Position numbers and translations under genes: made by a program. Positions 1-9,996 of a stretch of DNA of 64,000 nt are shown one piece after another. Positions within the stretch are counted from its first letter, which is position 1. Every line of letters begins with the position of its first letter. Below the pieces are notes generated by a model. That model was given only the letters and a program-made list of their open reading frames with translations, was not told where the DNA came from and searched no databases. The stretch is from Dysidea avara (lineage: Eukaryota; Porifera; Demospongiae; Dictyoceratida; Dysideidae): NCBI RefSeq assembly GCF_963678975.1, contig NC_089276.1, positions 32,380,368-32,444,367 on the forward strand, written 5' to 3'.

Positions 1-545
1 ACAAGGATTCTTAACCTAGTACTGCATAACAAATGGAGTTTTAATGACAATAATGTACAGGCATGGTATCACGATAGTTAATAATAACAAAATATCGCAA
101 TATCGATACTTTCAAAATATTGCGATATATCACCAAAATGATAATATCTCTCAGCCTTACTTAATATATGATACAGTAGACATGGATTCACCAGTCATAA
201 TAATGTTACAAAAAAGCAAAGAAGTGTAAGAAATCTTAAGTTTGATTAGGGATCATAGAAAAAGGTAAGCAAACAAGGGAGGTCACCTACACCTTTAGGT
301 ATACTAGTGGACATTTAATCCCTAATTCAGTTTATAATTCTGGTTAATTAAATATTCAAATTCAAAGCTCCTTCATTTTACTGCAAGCATGCAAAAAACA
401 TTGAGTACAGATTATCCACTAGTAATTTCTAGTTCCTTCACCTGACAACACTTGGACTAGAGGTTTTACCAGTTACATGTAATGGAGTTTTAAAATGTCT
501 AAAATACAGCTAAGACATAACTTTCTTTTTATCATTGATCACACA
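1..545. other. AT-rich DNA without a gene
   Basis: No convincing coding sequence. Around 90-140 there are short inverted runs built on ATCGCAATATCGAT and its complement, the look of a decayed MITE end. From about 420 the sequence resembles the stretch at 11100-11212, which leads into a copy of the core repeat. Confidence 0.5.
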
Positions 546-617
546 AAACACTCACTAGTGTGGGACTAGTTTGAATTAAACATTGTATTGTGTATTCAAG
601 GCTCATTGGAGCCTGCC
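546..617 (+). repeat. Core repeat, copy a
   Basis: Conserved block with two small hairpins, ACTAGT-gtggg-ACTAGT and AGGCTC-attg-GAGCCT. A spacer of about 40 bp unlike that of other copies follows, then the conserved TGTTAGTCAAG and a TGTACAAACTGATT segment running to about 820. At least eleven copies lie in the window. Confidence 0.85.
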
Positions 618-2644
618 AAAAATTATACAACAAATCAAATGCACAGGGTTGCTCACCTGTTAGTCAAGTTTTACTCACTACTTATATAGTAATACATGTA
701 CAAACTGATTATGGGTTTTAGTTTTACTACTAAGTTGTCCTAATAACTCAGTTATTCACTATTTGGTAAGTTAGAACTACACATACCAACAGAAGACACA
801 TTACCAAATGATAGAAAGTGATATGTGAGCAACACAGAAGTTTCCTATTCAAAAAGAGACTACAACAAAAGTATCTTCAGTGGCGTAGGAAGTACGGGTG
901 CTGGAGCACCCCACAAATTTGTCTGCGTGCGCCGCAAAGTAATTAAATAGATCACGGGATTTTGACGGTCACAATGATGATTACCTTGACGATTACCTCG
1001 ACGATTCCAATGTTGCAGCTCACCACAACTCTCCATTGGCTAGCTGTTTAACACTAGTATTGTTTGTGATTCAGAAGAAGTATAGAAAACAATGGATTCA
1101 CAATCCAACACAATGTCACATGTCTCCCACGTGCAGAGATGAATAGGATTGGAGTACAAGATTCCAATTAACATATTCCAGTTATAAAGTTTACCGAAGT
1201 GACGAAGGTGAAGGTGATCACACAGCAATCACCGTTAGTAGCAGTAATAATGTGGATAATATGATGATAATTTTTTTTGAAAAATACACATGACAACAAA
1301 TGCTATAAATAGAATCATAGATTATATAGGGACCAGGATTGGCAACCAAGGTGATCGACACCAATCAACAGATTCACTCAGTGTTGCACTATAATAATTG
1401 GAAATCCGTTACACTATTTCGGATTCTTCTAGATGGCAGTGCTAGCAGTAGCGCATGAATCTCGTTATGTGTAGACTTTAACATGGCGCGCGCCCGATCA
1501 CATGAGCTGAGTGCCTTATGGTCAACCATGTTTTTCCGTGTAACAAAATATTACGATTGAGTGACCTTTAGTACCATGGCTAGGATCAGAGGATATAGCT
1601 ACCGTATTTATACCTGGTGATTGTTTTAAGTTGCCAGATAAAGTGCATATAGTCACTGAACTAGTGGATAGCTTCAATACTCACTTCAATGTGGAAGGTA
1701 TAAACTTGTCTATGTACACCAATAAGCTTGTGTATACATAGGGCTGAATGTCTGGTAACTCCATGAAAAGAAATTTCATCAGGTCTTAACACATGTACAT
1801 ATTAAGCAGATTGTTTCCAGTGTGTTTTTACCAGAAATTTTGCTCTGTTAAAGTATTGAGTGCACCTATCAGTGTCACACCCAATCTACCAAATTACTTC
1901 AGGTCAGACCGTGGTGAAGAATTGCAATAGTTTTTAGATCATTCTCCACCACTGGGAACAACTTCCTGTTACAAATCTCTATGATAAGCCTTGACTTTTG
2001 CACTTGACCAAATTTTAGTCAATTTACGTTCTTATTGTTATGCTAAAAGTATTGATCGTGGTATACACTTTATAAACTGTGCTTGTCCTTTGATCAACTG
2101 CAAAATGCTAGCTTGGCTTTGCTTTTACTTTTACTGAGGACGAAGATTGGAGTGCTAAGGCTATTATTATACTTAAAGTTCAGCCTAACAGCCCCAGCTG
2201 GATTACAGCCACCACAAACTTCCGGAACCTGAAACCCGCTCTGAATATTTCTAGCCACTGCCAATACAATTGCAGAAATGTGTTACACACACTGCCTATG
2301 CATGCATGTGCATGCAAACACACACACACAAAACACTACACAGAAAGCAAAGCCTTAATTTGGCTACAGCAGTTGGTAATAACCAACTACTGTTAGTTAC
2401 TTTGGCTACAGTAGTAGATGATAAATCGTCCTCCTCAGGTGATTTAGAGCATAGGACTAATAGAGGAAACTTTGATTTTAGAATTTGTTATAGCTTGACT
2501 CTATTTAAAACACACCACAGTACATTGTCCATTAAATGTATACATGTCCACATCAGACAATATAAAGCTTACTTCATGGTTTTCATACCTCCATATGTAC
2601 CAGTCAGGTAACAAGTGTATTATATAGTTTGAATTTTATATAGG

Positions 2645-2876
2645 TACCTCTGCAACATCAGAAGATATTCTAGTTAACGCACTTAGAACAGTTTTGGAAG
2701 ATGATTCATTAAAAATCAAGACACCAGCATTGATTCAAACCAGACAGTTAGCTGAAAAGTTGCTAGAGTGGTGTTTACAAGTGCCTAATAATGATCAAGT
2801 CAAAAAGTTTGGCAAAAGATTGACTCAGGACTTGCAAGGTGTGATACTTGCTTCAATTAAAAACTCTCTCGATAAT
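2645..2876 (+). other. Exon-like open stretch, unknown product
   Basis: An acceptor-like TTTATATAG precedes about 77 open codons of hydrophilic, helix-like composition (ending ...IKNSLDNH), with a possible GT donor after AATCAC. It looks more like coding sequence than its surroundings, but I recognise no family. It lies inside the 878-3800 relic, so it may be a remnant of that element's protein or a captured exon. The open frame runs a little further, into the retroelement scrap on the opposite strand. Confidence 0.3.
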
Positions 2877-3052
2877 CACGTGAACTGTCATCAAAAGAGG
2901 CACGTTGCTCTTTAAGAACTCCTGGATGGTCTTGTAATAAGGCATGATGAAGGATGTTAACTAAGGCATCATGGAAACGGATTCTCATAGGACCATGGGA
3001 ACAGCCTAAAAGATGGTCACCAAAGCAATCTATGGAAGAGAGGCATGTACAC
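2877..3052 (-). pseudogene. Fragment of retroelement reverse-transcriptase C-terminus
   Basis: The minus strand encodes a cysteine/histidine-rich segment containing the residues FGDHLLGCSHGP followed by RIRFHDAL and HALLQD, ending ...EQRASFDDSSR. This matches, from memory of the family, the conserved region downstream of the polymerase domain in retroelement proteins common in sponges and cnidarians (C-x-FGDH-x-LGC-x-HGP, then R-x-HDAL). Only about 58 residues survive. The polymerase motifs are absent, and the frame departs from the family right after DDSSR. It is a dead scrap inserted in or captured by the surrounding hAT-like relic. Confidence 0.6.
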
Positions 3053-3805
3053 AATGGGGAAATGGAAAACAGAGAAACTCCAAGCCATGCATAGACACAA
3101 ACCAACAATGAACTCTGGACCTGGGATAGCTAAACCAAGAGAGGTTGAAGGAATAGCTTTAAGCTAGCCACTACTGGTGCCAGAAGAGTGAGAAAGGGCA
3201 GTCAACCGAGCACAGTCCCGAATACTGCAAGATGTGGATAATATTGAATAAGAAGGTGTGTACTTGTGTGTCAGTACCCAAGTACGTGTGTTGGGTGTAC
3301 CCCTCCTCCCTGTTTATCGATGGTAACTGTTACAGTTACAACAACAGAGAGACCCTCCTCTAGTGTACAAGTGTTAAGTAGTCTGGGAGCGCATATTAAC
3401 TGAACAACTTGTTGCTTCAGAACAGAATTGATGATTTAATTGTTAAAACATTCACATTTAAAATTAGGAATTAAATCAAATTGATATGTTACTAAATGGT
3501 GATTTTTATATAATTTGGCCAAGGCTGTTCTTCTATTCTAGAGTATACACATAATATAATACATACTGAGACATTTATACCAGTACAATATTATTGTAAT
3601 ACAATGTTATAGGGTTTTAATCCATATTTGTAATTTAGGTAGCTACTGTACTATGTGCATGTATGTGATCATTGTTTTGTCCATAAATATGTAATTTCCA
3701 ATGATTTGAATCACACAATTCTAAAAATGTTGTCAGCATCTGCGGATGAGTCTGCCTTCCACCTCAGCACCCCTGCCTGAAATATCTTCCTACGCCTCTG
3801 ATCTT

Positions 3806-5051
3806 AGTTAACCACACTAAGTTAATTAGTTATTACTATGTACACAAGAGATTATTATTAACCACTGAAAATTGTCAACAAAACAACAGCACAATCAATG
3901 TAGCTAGCTAGTGTTCTTCATCACACTATACTGGTGAGTTTAACTGCTGAGCTATGGCATCTTTATTCATAGAAAACTAAGTGGCCAACTGCTATGGCTT
4001 TGACTTTGTTTTCACTTCTTCTAATTTCAATCAAGTGGTAAATGCAGGGTGAAACAATCGAGTCGCTGAGTTTTGTCGTGGTTGTTCTTGACTTGTACAA
4101 ACTGATTGTGGGTTTTAGTTTTATTCTAATAATTGTCCTAATAACTCAGTTATTCACTATTTGGAAGGTTACAAATACACATACAACAGTAGACACTTAG
4201 TAAATGTAATCAGGCTATTTAGGACATACTTTTAGGGACATAAAACTCTAATAGAGTAACAACTTTTATGTTGCAACATTACATTAAAACACATAATCAC
4301 AACTTATGTGGAGCAAGAAGTAAAACAAATTCAATGGTAGGGCTCCTTCAGAAGGATACAACTCAACTTCTGGTGATTTATTCTACATGAAACTTACACA
4401 GTACATACAATAGGTGTTAGGAAAGATGATGAAAAATGTTACGTATTTGGGTTGGTTTTACCTAGGTTACAAGGATAAAACAGCTGTTTTGGGTGCTACT
4501 TAAGAAGGGGATTGTCACCAAACAACACTTCAGTAAGAAAGAATAAACAATAATGAGCTACAACATGTTGATTTGTTGATATAAACATTGTGGGACTCTT
4601 CTATTGTACCTTTCAAAGTGCCTAATTCCTTGTCCGTACACAATTTTGCCAATTATCAGCTGTAACTCACCCATGATGGATCAGCATTACTTAAATATCT
4701 CTTATACTATTTTCGTATTTGCTCCTGACAACATGGCCACATTTACACAAACAAACCTGAGGAGAAGTGAACTTGTGCTCCAAATAGCATGTGTGCAATT
4801 TCTACCCCACAAAGTGATTACATAACTAATATGATGTCAGGCGTTACCACTCTATACTCCACCTTATTTCCTGATATACTCCATGCCTCTGGGCACAATA
4901 TAACAAATACACGACATCATAAAAGTAAGAAATTTTAACCACAAAGACTATTACTATATACCACCTATATATTCTGCAGACTGGAGTAATGGATTGAGCT
5001 AATAGCAATAAACTAGTCATACTCTAGACACTATCATACATCACATGATCT
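3806..5051. other. Repeat-derived DNA without a gene
   Basis: The stretch 3830-3960 resembles 14450-14620 and 31130-31290 (GCTAGCTAGTGTTCTTCATC region). The part 4090-4200 resembles the second conserved half of the core repeat. The remainder to 5051 shows no coding signal. The last bases before 5052 match the flank of a repeat module at about 15640, which identifies the host sequence of the next insertion. Confidence 0.55.
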
Positions 5052-5179
5052 CAGTGTTGGGACAATTACTTTTTAAAAGTAACTCATTACATATTACTAT
5101 TTCTTACAACTAAAACTATTTAGTTACAGTTACATAATACCAATAAAATAAAGTAACTGTTTAACAATATTACATATTA

Positions 5180-5998
5180 TCAAGACACACGGTAGTGTGT
5201 CGTGCGGCCCAAGAAGCCGGCGTGCCACCCGTGAGTATATTAACAGGAAGAAAGAAAACGCAATATTCACACCTATGTAGCTCTGTGATCCCTTATCCGA
5301 TTGGAACCAAATTTGCTAGAGAGGTGCTGGCCAGCAAGGGGAGTCTACACACCAAATTTGAAGAACATCGCTCCAGCCATTTCCGAGATACGAGCGAATG
5401 TCGTTTTAATTTCTTCGTTTTTTTCTTCTTCTACTTCTTCATTTCGCACATTTCGCACAATCCGCCATAAAACACGAATGTGTGCTCGGATCGGGCTGAA
5501 ATTTGGCACACTTAAAGGGCTCATTAAGGCGGATCTCTGTACCAACTTTGGTAGGAATCCGATGAACATTCACGGAGTTATTACCGATTATTTGCGTAAA
5601 ATAAGGTCGAAGGTCTGTCACGCCTACAGGGTAAACTCCTTTGAGGAATCAGTTGCAAATTGCTATGTAGATGGAGCAACCATCGTAGGAGTGCCTTTTT
5701 GTGGTTTGAAAGGAATCGGGATAAAGACCACGGAGATATGACACAAAACCCGACCTGTGTCTAAATTACGCGAATGATTTTTATGAATAAAAATACTATT
5801 AGTTTTCGTGTCTATCAGGCAAACCGCTTAGAGCAATGAGCTGAAAATCAGTGTGTAGCTGGAATAATCATCATAGAAAGTCCTTGCAGTAGTACAGAAG
5901 AATCGGATTACAAACCACTGAGTTATGATTCGAAAGGCAACTACGTGTAGCAAATGCGAGATCGAGATACTCTAATAGAACAGTCACCCTAATAGAGC
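5180..5998 (+). repeat. Head region of copy 1
   Basis: Begins with a hairpin GACACAC-ggta-GTGTGTC, then a GC-richer stretch GCCCAAGAAGCCGG shared by all four copies. The rest seems to be diverged subunits of roughly 180-200 bp, each ending in a GAGTTATGAC or GAGATATGAC motif and containing a 'gcctac...ggtaaaccgctt' motif. A 146-codon open frame runs 5301-5741 and stays partly open in copies 2 and 3, but it shows no known domain. The head ends with the palindrome CTCTAATAGAG and runs into the satellite. Confidence 0.7.
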
Positions 5999-8900
5999 AT
6001 TCAGCTACGTTTATAACTTACTCCATTACAGAATTATATTACATTGCAGGATATTCTGTACGGAATTCAGCTACAAACAGTTAATCTGATAGACAATTCA
6101 GCTACATGCAAGTCACCCTGTAGAGAGTTCATCTAGAAACAAGTCACCCTGTATCAGCTAGAAGAAGTCACCTTGTAGAGAGTTCAGCTACAAAGAAACC
6201 ATCATGTAGAGAGTTCAGCTGCAAACCAATCACAACTCAGCTACAAACAAACATGCCCTGTAAAAAGATCAGCTAAAAGAAGTTACCTTGTAGAGAGTTC
6301 AGCTACAAAGAAATCACCATGTAGAGAGTTAAACTGCAAACAAATCACCCAGTAGAAAGTTCAGCTATGAATAGATCACCCTGTTGAGAGTTCAGTTAGG
6401 AAAAAGTAATCCTGTAGAGAGATGAGCTAGAAGTATCACCTTGTAGAAAGTTCAGCTACAAACAAATCATCTGTAGAGAGTTCAGCTACAAACAAATCAC
6501 CCTGCAGAGAGATCAGCTAGAAGAAGTCACCTTGTAGAGAGTTCAGCTATAAAGAAACCACCATGTAGAAAGTTCAGCTGCAAACAAATCCCCTGTAGAG
6601 AGATCAGCCAGAAACAAGTCATCCTGTAGAGAGTTCAGCTAGAAGAAGTCACATTGTAGAGAGTTCAGCTACAAAGAAACTACCATGTAGAGAGTTCAGC
6701 TGCAAACAAATCACCCTGTAGAGAACTCAGCTACGAACAAATCGCCCTGTAGAAAGATCAGCTAGAAGAAGTTACTATGTAGGGAGTTCAGCTACGAACA
6801 GATCACCCTGTAGAGAGTTCAGCTACAAACAAATCACCCTGTAGAGAGTTCAGTTACAAAGAAACCACCATGTAGAGAGTTCAGCTGCAAAAAAATCAAT
6901 CACTCTGTAGAGAGTTCAGCTAGAAGAAGTCACCTTGTAGAGAGTTCAGCTGCAAATAAATCACCCTGTAGAGAATTCAGCTACAAACAAATCACCCTGT
7001 AGAAAGATCAGCTAGAAGAAGTTACCTTGTAGAGAGTTCAGCTACAAAGAAACCACCACGTAGAGTGTTCAGCTGCAAACAAATCACCTGTAGAGAGTTC
7101 AGCTAGAAACAAGTCACCTTGTAGAGAGATCAGCTAGAAACAAGTCACCCTGTAGAGAGTTCAGCTAGAAGAAGTCACATTGTAGAGAGTTCAGCTACAA
7201 AGAAACTACCATGTAGAGAGTTCAGCTGCAAACAAACACCCGGTAGAGAACTCAGCTACAAACAAATCGCCCTGTAGATAGATCAGCTAGAAGAAGTTAC
7301 CTTGTAGGGAGTTCAGCTAAAAAGAAATCATCATGTAGAGAGTTCAGCTGCAAACAAATCATCCTGTAGAGAGTTCAGCTATGAAAATATCACCCTGTAG
7401 AGAGTTCAGCTAGAAGAAGTCACCTATTAGAGAGTTCAGCTACAAAGCAACCACCATGTAGAGAGTTCAGCTGCAAAAAAAATCAATCACTCTGTAGAGA
7501 GTTCAGCTAGAAGAAGTCACCTTGTAGAGAGTTCAGCTGCAAATAAATCACCCTGTAGAGAATTCAGCTACAAACAAATCACCCTGTAGCAAGATCAGCT
7601 AGAAGAAGTTACCTTGTAGAGAGTTCAGCTACAAAGAAACCACCATGTAGAGAGTTCAGCTGCAAACAAATCACCTGTAGAGAGTTCAGCTAGAAACAAG
7701 TCACCCTGTAGAGAGATCATCTAGAAGAAGTCACCATGTAGAGAGTTCAGCTACAAAGAAACCGCCATGTAGAGAGTTCAGCTGCAAACAAATCAGCCTG
7801 TACAGAGTTCAGATACAAACAAATCACAGATCAGCTGGAAACAAGTTGCATTGTAGAGAGATCAGGTAGTATAAGTTACCTTGTAGAGAGTTCAGCTACA
7901 AAGAAACCACCATGTAGAGAGTTTAGTTGCAAACAAATCACCCAGTAGAAAGTTCAGCTATGAACAGATCACCCTGTTGAGAGTACAGTTAGAAACAAGT
8001 CATCCTGTAGAGAGATCACCTAGAAGTATCACCTTGTAGAGAGTTCAGCTACAAACAAATCACCCTGTAGATAGATCAGCTAGAAGAAGTTACCTTGTAG
8101 GGAGTTCAGCTACAAAGAAATCACCCTGTAGAGAGTTCAGCTACAAAGAAATCATCATGTAGAGAGTTCAGCTGCAAACAAGTCATCCTGTAGAGAGTTC
8201 AGCTATGAAAAGATCACACTGTAGAGAGTTTAGCTAGAAGAAGTCACCTATTAGAGAGTTCAGCTACAAAGCAACCACCATGTAGAGAGTTCAGCTGCAA
8301 AAAAAATCAATCAGTCTGTAGAGAGCTCAGCTAGAAGAAGTCACCTTGTAGAGAGTTCAGCTGCAAATAAATCACCCTGTAGAGAATTCAGCTACAAACA
8401 AATCACCCTGTAGCAAGATCAGCTAGAAGAAGTTACCTTGTAGAGAGTTCAGCTACAAAGAAACCACCATGTAGAGAGTTCAGCTGCAAACAAATCACCT
8501 GTAGAGAGTTCAGCTAGAAACAAGTCACCTTGTAGAGAGATCATCTAGAAGAAGTCACCATGTAGAGAGTTCAGCTACAAAGAAACCGCCATGTAGAGAG
8601 TTCAGCTGCAAACAAATCAGCCTGTACAGAGTTCAGATACAAACAAATCACAGATCAGCTAGAAACAAGTTGCATTGTAGAGAGATCAGGTAGTATAAGT
8701 TACCTTGTAGAGAGTTCAGCAACAAAGAAACCACCATGTAGAGAGTTTAGCTGCAAACAAATCACCCAGTAGAAAGTTCAGCTATGAACAGATCACCCTG
8801 TTGAGAGTTCAGTTAGAAACAAGTCATCCTGTAGAGAGATCACCTAGAAGGATCACCTTGTAGAAAGTTCAGCTACAAACAAATCACCTGTAGAGAGTTC

Positions 8901-9435
8901 AGCTACAAACAAATCGCCCTGTAGATAGATCAGCTAGAAGAAGTTACCTTGTAGGGAGTTCAGCTACAAAGAAATCACCCTGTAGAGAGTTCAGCTACAA
9001 AGAAATCATCATGTAGAGAGTTCAGCTGCAAACAAATCATCCTGTAGAGAGTTCAGCTATGAAAAGATCACACTTTAGAGAGTTCAGCTTGAAGAAGTCA
9101 CCTTTTATAGAGTTCATCTACAAAATAACCACCATGTAGAGAATTCAGCTACAAACAAATCGTCCTGTAGAGAGACTAGCTAGAAACAAGTCACCCTGTA
9201 GACAGATCAGCTAGAAGAAGTTACCTTGTAGAGAGTTCAGCTGCAAACAAATCACCCTGTAGAGAATTCAACTACAAACAGATAACCCTGCAGAGAGTTC
9301 AGCTAGAGTCAAGTCACCCTGTAGAGAGAATCCTGTAAAGAGTTCATCCACGTACAAGCAGATCACCCTGTAGAGATTTCAGCTACATTTCAAGTCACCC
9401 AGTAGAGAGATCAGCTGCAAATTATCCTGTGGGGA
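5999..9435 (+). repeat. 30-31-bp satellite array, copy 1
   Basis: Tandem monomers of the type GTAGAGAGTTCAGCTACAAA followed by CAAATCACCCT. At least four recurring monomer variants occur (ACAAAC, AGAAGAAGTTACCTT, ACAAAGAAACCACCAT, GCAAAC endings), arranged in mixed order. There are no unique spacers. The first monomers intergrade with the end of the head, whose last bases (AGTCACCCTAATAGAGCATT) already look like a monomer. Confidence 0.92.
7350..9110 (+). repeat. Higher-order duplication inside the satellite
   Basis: A block of about 820-855 bp is repeated in tandem. The rare phrase AATCAGCCTGTACAGAG occurs at 7791 and 8615, exactly 824 bp apart, with the same irregular monomers around it. 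The second block carries one extra monomer near 8890. This points to a recent unequal exchange or slippage within the array. Confidence 0.8.
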
Positions 9436-9610
9436 TTAATTGACATGTAATAAATATATGCTCTCTTTTTATATTATGAACTCTTGATATATGCATTATA
9501 TATATAATTTGTACATTTACTGATAAAATCAGAATGAGTTAAAGTGTTTATAAAATCTGCTTCATCTTTTTCTTTTTCCTGTGGTAAAGAAAAATATATA
9601 GGTTAAAAAG

Positions 9611-9641
9611 CCCCAAAGCTAGCCATAGGCCATCTTTGGGG
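9611..9641 (+). other. Tail hairpin, copy 1
   Basis: A small stem-loop with CCCCAAAG pairing with CTTTGGGG, and GCC-ata-GGC in the middle. It lies just upstream of the terminal foldback. Equivalent hairpins lie at 35844-35880 and 60328-60358, with changed bases on both sides of the stem. Confidence 0.7.
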
Positions 9642-9666
9642 TATACAAATACAAAAAGAAGTGAAA

Positions 9667-9996
9667 TCTAATCAAAAACAGCCAAGCTGTAAAAAAAGGA
9701 GTGCGGCCTTTAAAAAGGCTATAGTGAAAAAAGATGTGAAATCCAAGGTGGCGGCCAAGAAATGGCTGTGATGGTAGGTTAATGGTAAAAATTTTAATAA
9801 CGACAATTCAGGTGAATTTTGTGCCAATTGACCAAGCGGCACCAAATTCACCTGAATTGTTGTTATTAAAATTTTTACCATTAACCTACCATCACAGCCA
9901 TTTCTTGGCCGCCACCTTGGATTTCACATCTTTTTTCACCATAGCCTTTTCAAGGGCCGCACTCCTTTTTTTACAGCTTGGCTGTTTTTGATTAGA
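9667..9996. repeat. Terminal foldback hairpin, copy 1
   Basis: A near-perfect inverted repeat: TCTAATCAAAAACAGCC on the left is mirrored by its complement ending at 9996. Arms are about 150 bp with a short loop near 9830. Both strands contain nearly the same meaningless open frame because of the palindrome. Confidence 0.92.

Larger units (their letters stand above)
878..3800. mobile_element. Degenerate hAT-like DNA transposon with 5-bp target duplication
   Basis: The left end begins CAGTGGCGTAGGAAG and the right end, read on the other strand, begins CAGAGGCGTAGGAAG. Both ends also carry a GGGTGCTG motif slightly further in. The element is flanked by the direct repeat ATCTT (873-877 and 3801-3805). 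CAG-starting termini fit hAT-like elements; the 5-bp duplication fits the hAT subgroups with short duplications rather than the usual 8 bp. No intact transposase remains. The interior holds an exon-like stretch and a reverse-transcriptase scrap, so the relic is composite. Flanks resemble the repeat seen near 21240. Confidence 0.65.
5180..9996 (+). mobile_element. Head-satellite-hairpin element, copy 1
   Basis: Order of parts: head (5180-5998), satellite array (about 6000-9435), AT-rich tail with a small hairpin (9436-9666) and a 330-bp terminal foldback (9667-9996). It starts A|TCAAGACAC and ends GATTAGA|T. Comparing its flanks with the intact hAT MITE at 59256-59771 shows the target as ...A|T... 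with nothing lost or added apart from a possible AT duplication. No protein able to move it is encoded, so it is non-autonomous. Insertion between A and T, a 3' hairpin and internal minisatellites recall Helitron/Helentron-derived elements, but the class is not established. Confidence 0.8.

Noticed and set aside
5999..9435. CRISPR-like array with a roughly 30-bp period
   Set aside because: Monomers follow each other directly; there are no unique spacers between repeats, and the setting is an animal genome.
9667..9996. Overlapping 69-codon frames on both strands encoding almost the same peptide
   Set aside because: A consequence of the perfect inverted repeat; not conserved as protein in other foldback copies.
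5180..9996. Firm classification as a Helitron
   Set aside because: A|T insertion and a 3' hairpin fit, but there is no Rep/helicase, the end is not CTRR-type, the terminal hairpin is far too long, and an AT duplication explains the sites equally well.
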